From an uncultured Treponema sp. (lineage in GTDB: Bacteria > Spirochaetota > Spirochaetia > Treponematales > Treponemataceae): a stretch of 10,222 bases of DNA. Each line of letters begins with the position of its first letter. Positions within the stretch are counted from its first letter, which is position 1. This document shows positions 1 through 6,496 of the stretch, piece after piece. The notes beneath the pieces are model-generated. The model was given only the letters and a program-made list of their open reading frames with translations. It did not search any database and was not told the origin of the DNA. A program made the position numbers and the translations under genes. The stretch spans positions 1 through 10,222 of the forward strand of contig CAJPPE010000033.1 in the NCBI GenBank assembly GCA_905372345.1, read 5' to 3'.

Positions 1-111
1 AGCTATCTCCATACTGTGTTCAAGGCTTATTCTATCATTTTTTAATAAAAATCACAAGTCATATAATTCTTCTTGTTGTAATTATTGAATTAAAGAACCT
101 TTACCGCTTAC

Positions 112-140
112 TTGTGAAATTATCGGCAATATGTTAAAAT
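112..140 (+). promoter_or_regulatory. Predicted sigma-70-type promoter of hen1-pnkp
   Basis: A -35-like TTGTGA (112-117) and a -10-like TAAAAT (135-140) are separated by 17 bp, placing transcription start near 147, about 28 nt before the hen1 ATG. The leader holds a Shine-Dalgarno sequence, AAGGA at 163-167, 7 nt before the start codon. The rest of 1-174 shows nothing convincing: it is AT-rich, with one weak dyad (79-92) and no recognisable gene end. Assigned by consensus match only. Confidence 0.5.
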
Positions 141-174
141 ACCGGCTGTTTATGATGAATTTAAGGAAGAATAA

Positions 175-1581
175 ATGCTTTTAACTATAAGTGCTGAAGG
201 AAATAACTCGAATATTTTAAGTTTTTTGCTGCATAAACATCCCGACAAATTACAGACAGCAGAATTATCTGTAGGAAAGGCTCATGTTTTTTATCCCGAA
301 TACTCCCAAGAAAAAACAACGGCTGCTCTGCTTTTGGAAATCGATCCTGTCGGAATGGTGCGCAATGCAAAAAATTTTACGGGAAAGGAATTTTTACTGG
401 GCCAATATGTAAACGACCGCCCCTATGTTGCTTCCTCATTTATGAGTTCTGCAATTTCAAAGGTCTTTTCAAGTGCCTTAAACGGAAACTGCAAAGAGCA
501 TCCGGAATATGTTGAAGAAGCTCTTTCCCTAACTGTAAAGATTTCAGTTATTCCCGCTCCCCGCGGCGGCGAGCTTTTAATTAAAAATCTTTTTGAACCT
601 TTAGACTACAGTATCGAAGCCGAGCGTCATATTCTCGATACAAAATTTACCGACTGGGGTTACGGAAAATATTTTACTCTCATATTAAAAAATAAATTAG
701 CTCTTAAAGATTTGCTTTCTCATCTTTATGTTTTAATTCCCGTATTGGATAATGAAAAGCATTATTTTATTACTCAGGATGAGGTCGATAAATTATTGCA
801 AAAAGGAAAAGGCTGGCTTGAAAATCATCCTTCAAAGGATTTAATAGTTTCGCGCTATTTGATAAACATAAAATCGCTTGTCCGTTCGGCTTTTAATATT
901 CTGGCTGAAGAAGAAAATGCGGCTCAATCCGAAACTGAAGAAGAATCGGATTCACCTCTTCAAAAAGAAAAAAAGGAGAGACTGCATGACCAAAGACTAA
1001 ATGCCGTTACCGAAAAATTAAAAATGAGCGGAGCTAAAAGCGTTATCGACTTGGGATGCGGAGACGGCAAACTGATACGGCTTCTTTTAAAAGAAAAACA
1101 ATTTGAAAAAATTGCAGGCATGGATGTTTCATATTCCGAATTAACAAAATGCAAGGAAAGACTGCATTGGGAGGATATGCCGCCCAAACAAAAAGAAAAG
1201 CTTAGTTTATTTCAAAGTTCACTTATGTACAGAGATAAAAGATTTTCAGGCTTTGAAGCTGCCGCCGTTGTTGAAGTAATAGAACACATGAATGAAAACA
1301 GATTACCTGCCTTTGAAAAATCCGTTTTTAAATTTGCAAGACCAAGTACCGTAGTTCTTACCACGCCGAACAGCGAGTACAATGTGCAATATGAAAATTT
1401 AGCAAACGGAAAAATGCGGCATACCGATCACCGTTTTGAATGGACACGCAAGGAATTTGAAACATGGGCAAAAAGAGTTGCCGATGAAAATAATTATTCC
1501 GTAGAATTTTTTCCGATAGGCGAAGAAGAAAAAAATATAGGAGCTCCGTCACAGATGGCGGTATTTAAATATGCAGATTAA
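175..1581 (+). CDS. hen1: Hen1: 3'-terminal RNA ribose 2'-O-methyltransferase
   Basis: This is the methylating partner of the bacterial Pnkp/Hen1 RNA repair system. It transfers a methyl group from S-adenosylmethionine to the 2'-OH of the 3'-terminal nucleotide of cleaved RNA before ligation, marking the repaired site against being cut again. Residues 1-245 match the Hen1 N-terminal domain, which in studied members activates the Pnkp ligase. A short acidic, charged linker follows at about 246-268. Residues 269-468 form the methyltransferase: the SAM-binding motif IDLGCGDGKL is at 291-300, and the Mn-binding set is seen as E367, E370, H371 (EVIEH) and H419 (HTDHR). The length, 468 aa, is normal. 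The ATG has a good SD, and the first residues MLLTIS... with the later GKAHVFYP fit the family N-terminus. The gene overlaps pnkp by 11 bp, so the two are surely co-transcribed. Recognition is by motif and architecture. Confidence 0.96.
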   Translation: MLLTISAEGNNSNILSFLLHKHPDKLQTAELSVGKAHVFYPEYSQEKTTAALLLEIDPVGMVRNAKNFTGKEFLLGQYVNDRPYVASSFMSSAISKVFSSALNGNCKEHPEYVEEALSLTVKISVIPAPRGGELLIKNLFEPLDYSIEAERHILDTKFTDWGYGKYFTLILKNKLALKDLLSHLYVLIPVLDNEKHYFITQDEVDKLLQKGKGWLENHPSKDLIVSRYLINIKSLVRSAFNILAEEENAAQSETEEESDSPLQKEKKERLHDQRLNAVTEKLKMSGAKSVIDLGCGDGKLIRLLLKEKQFEKIAGMDVSYSELTKCKERLHWEDMPPKQKEKLSLFQSSLMYRDKRFSGFEAAAVVEVIEHMNENRLPAFEKSVFKFARPSTVVLTTPNSEYNVQYENLANGKMRHTDHRFEWTRKEFETWAKRVADENNYSVEFFPIGEEEKNIGAPSQMAVFKYAD

Positions 1582-4141
1582 TATACCCAAGACCTCACTG
1601 GTTTTACTTGTCGGAGTTTCGGGCTCCGGTAAAAGCAGCTTTGCACAAAAACATTTTGAAAAATACGAAATTGTTTCTTCCGATATTTGCAGAGGTATAG
1701 TTTCAAATGATGAAAATAATCAATCAGCTACAAACGATGCTTTTGAAGTTTTTAATTTTATTCTTTCAAAGCGGCTTCAAAACGGATTACTCACGGTTGC
1801 AGATGCAACAAATATTCAGCAGGAAGCAAGAAAAAAACTTCTCAACATAGCCCGTTCCTTTCATGTTCTTCCTGTTGCAATTGCTTTTGATTTACCTCAA
1901 GAGCTTTGTGAAAAACGAAACGAAGAGAGGACAGACAGAAAAATTTCTTCCGGAGTTTTACGACATCAGATGCAGGACTTAAAACATTCGTTAAAAAATT
2001 TAAAGAAAGAAGGCTTTAAAAAACTTTACATTCTAAGATCGGAAGGAGAAGTAAATTCCGTTACGGAAATTATCCGTGAAAAACTTTATAACGATAAAAC
2101 CGATATGCACGGCCCATTCGATATTATCGGTGATGTGCACGGCTGCTATGATGAGCTTGTAGAACTTTTGCAAAAACTAAATTACAAAATAGATTCGGTA
2201 AACAATGACGGAAAAAATTACGGCTTCAATGTAAGCCATCCCGAAAACCGTACAGCCGTTTTTTTAGGCGATTTGGTAGACAGGGGGCCGGCTTCTCCTC
2301 AAGTTTTAAAACTTGTTATGAGCATGGTGCGGAACGGTTCGGCACTCTGTGTTCCCGGCAATCACGATATGAAGCTTCATAAAAAACTTAACGGAAAGGC
2401 AGTACAGGAAAAACACGGACTTGCAGAAACCCTTCAGCAGCTCGAAAACGAATCTGAAGAATTTAAAAACGATGTAAAAGAATTTTTATACGGTCTTATC
2501 AGTCACTATGTTTTGGATTCGGGAAAACTGGTTGTAGCCCATGCAGGTTTAAAAGAAGAAATGCAGGGACGAGGTTCAGGAGCGGTACGTTCTTTTTGTT
2601 TATACGGAGAAACTACCGGCGAAACGGATGAGTTCGGTTTACCGGTGAGATATAATTGGGCATCCGAATACCGCGGCAGGGCAAAGGTTGTTTACGGCCA
2701 TACTCCCGTTCCGAATCTGCAATGGTTGAATAATACGATTGACATAGACACAGGCTGCGTTTTCGGCGGAGCTCTGACAGCCCTCCGTTATCCCGAAGAG
2801 GAGTTTGTATCGGTTAAGGCAAAAAAAGTTTATTCGGAACCTGTACGGCCTATCGAACCCAAAGTTTCATTTTCATTGCAGCATGAAAACGATGACCTCC
2901 TCGATATTGAAGATGTAACAGGCAGAAGGATTATTCAAACTCGACTGAAAAACAATATACTAATCCGAGAAGAACAGTCCATTGCAGCACTTGAAGCGGT
3001 CAGCCGTTTTGCAGTAAACTCTAAATGGCTTATATATCTTCCGCCCACCATGTCTCCTTCGGAAACAAGCAGCCTTGAAAATTTTTTAGAGCATCCAATT
3101 GAAGCTATCGATTATTACAAAAGCCGCGGAGTTAAAAAAATTATTTTGGAAGAAAAGCACATGGGCTCCAGAGCTGTGCTTGTTGTTTGCAAAAATACAC
3201 AGACTGCGGAAAAAAGATTCGGCATTGAAGATGAAGGTTTCGGTATTTGTTATACACGCACGGGAAGAAACTTTTTTAATGATTCAATAATCGAAAAAGA
3301 ATTTTTAACAAAGGTTCAAAAGGCCTTAACACTTTCAAACTTTTGGGAAAAGCAAAGTACCGATTGGGTTTGTCTTGATGCGGAACTTATGCCTTGGTCT
3401 GTAAAAGCCCAAAGTCTTATACATGACCAATATGCGGCAACAGGCTCCTCTGCAATAAACGCTCTTTCTGAAGCGGGAAAAATTTTAAACCTCACAAAAT
3501 TGAGAGGAATTAAAGGAGCAGAAAACTTATCAAATATTTTTACTCAAAAAAAAGTTTCGGTTGAAAAATTTATTGAATCTTACCGTAATTATTGTTGGGA
3601 AGTAAAAAGCATAGATGATTATAAACTCGCGCCCTTCCATATTTTGGCAACGGAAGGTGCTGTGCATACCGATAAAAATCACGAATGGCACATGGAAAAC
3701 ATAAAAGAAATATGTCTTGCCGATAAAACTCTTTTTAAAATTACACCCTATAAAATAGTTGATGTAGAAAACGAAAATGAAATAAAAGATGCAGTAGATT
3801 GGTGGTTATCTCTTACACAAAAAGGAGGAGAAGGCATGGTAATAAAGCCCTTCGATTTTGTTTTCCATGCTGAAAAGTACGGCCTCGTTCAGCCGGCAGT
3901 CAAGTGCCGAGGTAAAGAATACTTGCGTATTATTTACGGCCCCGAATATTGCGAAAAAGAAAATTTAGACCGTTTAAAGAAAAGGGGCTTAGCAAAAAAA
4001 AGAGCCCTAGCCTTGCAGGAATTTGCCTTAGGCGTAGAGGCTCTTGAACGCTTTGTAAAAAAAGAACCTTTAAGGCGAGTTCATGAAAGTGCCTTTGCAG
4101 TTCTTGCCCTCGAAAGCGAAGCTGTAGATCCGCGATTGTAG
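1571..4141 (+). CDS. pnkp: Pnkp: polynucleotide kinase-phosphatase-ligase
   Basis: This trifunctional RNA end-healing and sealing enzyme has three domains in order. The 5'-kinase (about 1-170) carries P-loop GVSGSGKSS at 15-23 (K21, S22) and SSDICR with D38 and R41. The metallophosphoesterase that removes 2',3'-cyclic or 3' phosphates (about 180-420) has GDVHG (D188, H190), GDLVDRG (D234, R238), GNHD (N264, H265), AHAG (H324), GHTP (H377) and D393. The ATP-dependent ligase/adenylyltransferase (about 475-856) has motif I KHMGSR with the likely AMP-accepting K529, LDAE ending in E605, EGMVIK at 754-759 and a motif V-like lysine cluster K778/K782. It ends in the helical C-terminal module. All expected catalytic residues are present, and 856 aa is near the usual length of about 860-870. 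No good SD precedes the ATG, which lies inside the end of hen1, so translation is probably coupled. This is the full-length Pnkp with its own ligase, not the Pnkp1 form needing a separate Rnl; no rnl gene is seen. Confidence 0.96.
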   Translation: MQINIPKTSLVLLVGVSGSGKSSFAQKHFEKYEIVSSDICRGIVSNDENNQSATNDAFEVFNFILSKRLQNGLLTVADATNIQQEARKKLLNIARSFHVLPVAIAFDLPQELCEKRNEERTDRKISSGVLRHQMQDLKHSLKNLKKEGFKKLYILRSEGEVNSVTEIIREKLYNDKTDMHGPFDIIGDVHGCYDELVELLQKLNYKIDSVNNDGKNYGFNVSHPENRTAVFLGDLVDRGPASPQVLKLVMSMVRNGSALCVPGNHDMKLHKKLNGKAVQEKHGLAETLQQLENESEEFKNDVKEFLYGLISHYVLDSGKLVVAHAGLKEEMQGRGSGAVRSFCLYGETTGETDEFGLPVRYNWASEYRGRAKVVYGHTPVPNLQWLNNTIDIDTGCVFGGALTALRYPEEEFVSVKAKKVYSEPVRPIEPKVSFSLQHENDDLLDIEDVTGRRIIQTRLKNNILIREEQSIAALEAVSRFAVNSKWLIYLPPTMSPSETSSLENFLEHPIEAIDYYKSRGVKKIILEEKHMGSRAVLVVCKNTQTAEKRFGIEDEGFGICYTRTGRNFFNDSIIEKEFLTKVQKALTLSNFWEKQSTDWVCLDAELMPWSVKAQSLIHDQYAATGSSAINALSEAGKILNLTKLRGIKGAENLSNIFTQKKVSVEKFIESYRNYCWEVKSIDDYKLAPFHILATEGAVHTDKNHEWHMENIKEICLADKTLFKITPYKIVDVENENEIKDAVDWWLSLTQKGGEGMVIKPFDFVFHAEKYGLVQPAVKCRGKEYLRIIYGPEYCEKENLDRLKKRGLAKKRALALQEFALGVEALERFVKKEPLRRVHESAFAVLALESEAVDPRL

Positions 4142-4168
4142 ACATTGCAGCAATGCGGATAATCAGTC

Positions 4169-4429
4169 TTAAAGTGCGGTAATAAAAGCAACCAAGCCGA
4201 AAATTATGCCGGGTGAATTTGCAAAGGCAATCGGCCAATCCCGTTTAGGTTTTTTCATAAGCCCGTATGTTACCCAAAGGATACAGTTTATTGCAGCAAC
4301 CAAGGGCTGAAGCCAATTTCCTTTCATTCCGTTTAAATTATTACTTATTTGCGGAATATACGAAACATACATTGCCATAGCGGTTGCGGTTGCAACCCAT
4401 CCTAAAATCGTAAAAAATTTAGAGTTCAT
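4169..4429 (-). CDS. SemiSWEET family sugar transporter (PQ-loop)
   Basis: An 86-aa membrane protein with three predicted helices (about 7-28, 38-58 and 66-86), the size and topology of bacterial SemiSWEETs, which work as homodimers moving sugars across the inner membrane by facilitated diffusion. The PQ motif is seen as YIPQI at 24-28 in helix 1. N48 and W52 lie in helix 2, and the NSPG stretch at 71-74 is in helix 3; family members use a Trp and an Asn to line the sugar pocket, and W52 and N71 are the candidates here. The start is supported by a strong SD (GAGAGG on the minus strand, 4435-4440) 5 nt before the ATG. It converges on pnkp with a 27-bp gap that holds no clear terminator. It is divergent from an MFS transporter. 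The substrate cannot be told from sequence. Confidence 0.9.
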   Translation of the reverse strand: MNSKFFTILGWVATATAMAMYVSYIPQISNNLNGMKGNWLQPLVAAINCILWVTYGLMKKPKRDWPIAFANSPGIIFGLVAFITAL

Positions 4430-4445
4430 AATTACCTCTCAATAA

Positions 4446-4475
4446 AATTCCGTTCTTAAAATAAGAACAGGAATT
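4446..4475 (-). promoter_or_regulatory. 13-bp hairpin in SemiSWEET leader
   Basis: Two 13-nt arms pair completely around a 3-nt loop (4459-4461) with one bulged base (4469). The core 7-bp arms are 4452-4458 and 4462-4468, and the outer 6-bp arms are 4446-4451 and 4470-4475. On the minus strand it begins a few nucleotides after the predicted transcription start and ends 5 nt before the SD. It could be a 5' stabilising stem-loop, a translation or attenuation control element (a short U-rich run follows it in the minus sense), or a palindromic operator at DNA level. The structure is seen directly; its role is inferred. Confidence 0.6.
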
Positions 4476-4485
4476 CTTTCGATAG

Positions 4486-4514
4486 ATTATAAATATTTTT
4501 TATTTTTAAGTCTA
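4486..4514 (-). promoter_or_regulatory. Predicted promoter of SemiSWEET gene
   Basis: On the minus strand, TAGACT (4509-4514) and a perfect TATAAT (4486-4491) are spaced by 17 bp. Transcription would start near 4479, just outside the hairpin at 4446-4475, giving a leader of about 50 nt. It is back to back with the MFS promoter, with only 9 bp between the two -35 elements. Confidence 0.55.
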
Positions 4515-4523
4515 CTGCCAGCA

Positions 4524-4552
4524 TTGACTATTCTTATAAAAAACAATATCAT
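4524..4552 (+). promoter_or_regulatory. Predicted promoter of MFS-nth unit
   Basis: TTGACT (4524-4529) and TATCAT (4547-4552) each match 5 of 6 consensus bases with an ideal 17-bp spacer. Transcription would start near 4559, only about 8 nt before the MFS ATG, so the mRNA would be nearly leaderless. A second -10-like TATAAA (4536-4541) lacks a good -35 and would give a leader of roughly 18 nt. Confidence 0.55.
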
Positions 4553-4566
4553 ATCGATAATTCCTT

Positions 4567-5763
4567 ATGAAAGATCTACGAAAAAGAACCTTTAATGTTT
4601 CAGGCCTTAGTTTTTTAGTTTATTCTCTTTCTTCTATTGCAATCTCAATATGTCTCGTAAATATTAAAAGAGACCTAAATTTTTCGCTTACGGAAGCGGG
4701 CTTATTCGGAATGCTTTGTGCTATCGAGCAGATGATAATTCTTTTTATAAGCCCCATCTTTGCCGCCAAATTCGGCAAGATAAAAGTTCTGCGTATTTCT
4801 CTTTTGATATTAACCGCAGGGCTTTTCTTCTTTTCAAAAAGTATAAACTTTTTTACTGCTCTTTTAAGCGCTCTTTGTATGGGCTTGGGCGTTGCAAATA
4901 TGGAAGCCCTGCTGACTCCCATAGTAAACGATTTATATCCGAACGATACCGGTGCAAAGATGAATATGATGCATGCCTTTTGGCCATTGGGAACTTGTTC
5001 CGGTCTGATAGGCTTCGGCTATCTTCTTTCGATAGGAATAAACTGGAGATACATTTACATAGGCCTATCTATTTTCGCTCTATTGATTTGTTTTTCCTAT
5101 CCTTCATCAAAAAAAATAAAACTGCCTCCCTCGGACGGAAGCAAGGCTGCCTTTAAAGAGATATTTTCCCTGCCCTCCTTTTGGCTTTTCGGCCTATCCC
5201 TCTTTTTTGCAGGAGGAGCCGAAGGAGCTTTTGCCTTTTGGTCGGCTACCTTAATTCAGCTTTATTTAAAAGCCTCTGCCTTTTATGCAGGAATTGTAAC
5301 GGCGAGCTTTGCCCTCGGAATGTTTATCGGAAGATCCTTAAACAGCAAGGTCTTAAAAAAAATTTCCATTCAAAAAGCTATAATAGTTTCTTCGATTGCT
5401 TCATTTATAGTCAGCCTCTTATTTATTTTTGTGAACTCGCTTTTCGGTTTGGCAGTCTTTTTATTTTGTATGGGACTTTGCCTTGCCTGCCTTTGGCCGA
5501 CAATTCAATCATTTGCTGCAGCCATCCTTCCTGTAGACGCAACAGCTCTTATGATTTTTTTATCCTGCTTCGGCGTTCCCGGTTACAGCACTGCAAGTTT
5601 TATCATGGGCATAGTCGGCGACAAATACGATTTGTTTATTGCCTTTATTACGGTAATACCGATATTTTTAATTTTAGTTCCGATTCTTTTTATTATAGGA
5701 TGCAAGCTGTCGGGCTCACCTAAACTAAGACCGTTAAGGAAAAAAAATGAATTTATTGGATAA
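4567..5763 (+). CDS. MFS transporter, 12 membrane helices
   Basis: This 398-aa very hydrophobic protein has about twelve predicted helices in two halves split by a charged loop near 181-197 (SKKIKLPPSDGSKAAFKE). The short AAKFGKIK segment (66-73) between helices 2 and 3 is a degenerate MFS motif A. NMEALLTPIVNDLYP (111-125) and the GGAEGAFAFW stretch (206-215) recall the fucose permease-like branch that carries sugars or other small solutes, but the substrate cannot be called. The ATG is the first possible start, since an in-frame stop lies 9 nt upstream, and the next Met (49) would remove helix 1. There is no SD before it, which together with the promoter position suggests leaderless or near-leaderless translation. 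The 3' end overlaps nth by 17 bp. A longer second open frame within this gene is a shadow. Confidence 0.88.
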   Translation: MKDLRKRTFNVSGLSFLVYSLSSIAISICLVNIKRDLNFSLTEAGLFGMLCAIEQMIILFISPIFAAKFGKIKVLRISLLILTAGLFFFSKSINFFTALLSALCMGLGVANMEALLTPIVNDLYPNDTGAKMNMMHAFWPLGTCSGLIGFGYLLSIGINWRYIYIGLSIFALLICFSYPSSKKIKLPPSDGSKAAFKEIFSLPSFWLFGLSLFFAGGAEGAFAFWSATLIQLYLKASAFYAGIVTASFALGMFIGRSLNSKVLKKISIQKAIIVSSIASFIVSLLFIFVNSLFGLAVFLFCMGLCLACLWPTIQSFAAAILPVDATALMIFLSCFGVPGYSTASFIMGIVGDKYDLFIAFITVIPIFLILVPILFIIGCKLSGSPKLRPLRKKNEFIG

Positions 5764-6379
5764 AGATAAAATCGAAGAAGTATACCGCCGTTTAAAAAAA
5801 AATAATCCTAACCCAAAAGGTGAATTACATTCTACAAATATTTTCACCCTTTTGGTAGCGGTTGTACTATCTGCACAAGCGACTGATGTCGGCGTAAATA
5901 AAGCAACGGGACCTTTTTTTAAGGCAGCCGATACGCCTCAGAAAATGATAGAGCTGGGCGAAAAAGAAATCCGCGAATACATCAAAACAATAAATTTATA
6001 TCCGACAAAGGCTAAACGCATTTTTGAATTAAGCCGAATAATTCAAAACGAGTACGCAGGAAGGGTTCCAGACACAATGGAAGAACTTATAAAACTTCCC
6101 GGAGTCGGCCGCAAAACCGCAAACGTGGTTTTAAATATGGGCTTCGGAAAACCTGCGATTGCAGTAGATACCCATATTTTGCGCACCGCCCCGCGTATCG
6201 GCCTTTCATCGGGCAAGACACCGATTCAAGTTGAAGAAGATTTACTCAAAGTTACTCCAAAAAAATATTTACTAAATGCTCACCACTGGATTCTCCTGCA
6301 TGGGCGCTATATCTGCAAGGCCAGAAAGCCAGAATGTGAAACCTGCTTTTTATCCGATATCTGTATGAAGAATTTGTAA
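5747..6379 (+). CDS. nth: Endonuclease III (DNA glycosylase/AP lyase)
   Basis: This base-excision repair enzyme removes oxidised pyrimidines and nicks the abasic site by beta-elimination. The helix-hairpin-helix is seen as LPGVGRKTA (117-125) with the catalytic Schiff-base lysine K123. The general-base aspartate is D141 in VDTHILR (140-146). The 4Fe-4S loop at the C-terminus is intact as C190-x6-C197-x2-C200-x5-C206. LSAQATD (41-47) is the usual N-terminal signature. At 210 aa the length is normal for the family. The ATG has an AAGGA SD (5736-5740) inside the end of the MFS gene, so this gene is read from the same mRNA by its own ribosome binding site, helped by coupling. No clear terminator follows in 6380-6496. 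Confidence 0.96.
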   Translation: MNLLDKDKIEEVYRRLKKNNPNPKGELHSTNIFTLLVAVVLSAQATDVGVNKATGPFFKAADTPQKMIELGEKEIREYIKTINLYPTKAKRIFELSRIIQNEYAGRVPDTMEELIKLPGVGRKTANVVLNMGFGKPAIAVDTHILRTAPRIGLSSGKTPIQVEEDLLKVTPKKYLLNAHHWILLHGRYICKARKPECETCFLSDICMKNL

Positions 6380-6440
6380 ATACTGAATTACGTTCTGCTT
6401 ATCGCCTCTGCTTAAAAACAATTTATCTTATCTTGGGCAT

Positions 6441-6469
6441 TTGAATTTTTTTGCAATTTATAGTATCAT
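6441..6469 (+). promoter_or_regulatory. Predicted promoter of pyk operon
   Basis: TTGAAT (6441-6446) and TATCAT (6464-6469) are spaced by 17 bp, giving a start near 6476 and a leader of about 20 nt with a strong GGAGG SD at 6486-6490. An alternative pair, TTGCAA (6451-6456) with TAGAAT (6472-6477), has a poor 15-bp spacer. The remainder of the 117-bp gap holds no gene or strong hairpin. Confidence 0.45.
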
Positions 6470-6496
6470 AATAGAATAAAGTTTTGGAGGAATCCT

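Noticed and set aside
3..137. Open plus-strand frame running from the window start to 137, considered as the tail of an upstream gene
   Set aside because: It is AT-rich with a random-looking hydrophobic translation and no motif, and it covers the hen1 promoter; not supportable.
4143..4155. Perfect 6-bp dyad with a 1-base centre between pnkp and the SemiSWEET gene, considered as a terminator
   Set aside because: The centre is too short for a stable RNA hairpin without opening the stem, and no T-run follows on either strand.
3930..4238. Minus-strand open frame across the pnkp end and the SemiSWEET gene
   Set aside because: It overlaps two well-supported genes in other frames, has no family signature, and lacks a proper leader.
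4716..5723. Two long open frames on the plus strand within the MFS gene
   Set aside because: They are in the wrong frame, look like compositionally odd translations rich in Arg, Cys, Ser and Phe, and lie wholly within a clear 12-helix transporter, so they are shadows.
6380..6440. Search for a terminator after nth
   Set aside because: No stem of useful length followed by a T-run was found; the T-run near 6446-6452 has no hairpin before it. Read-through into pyk is possible.
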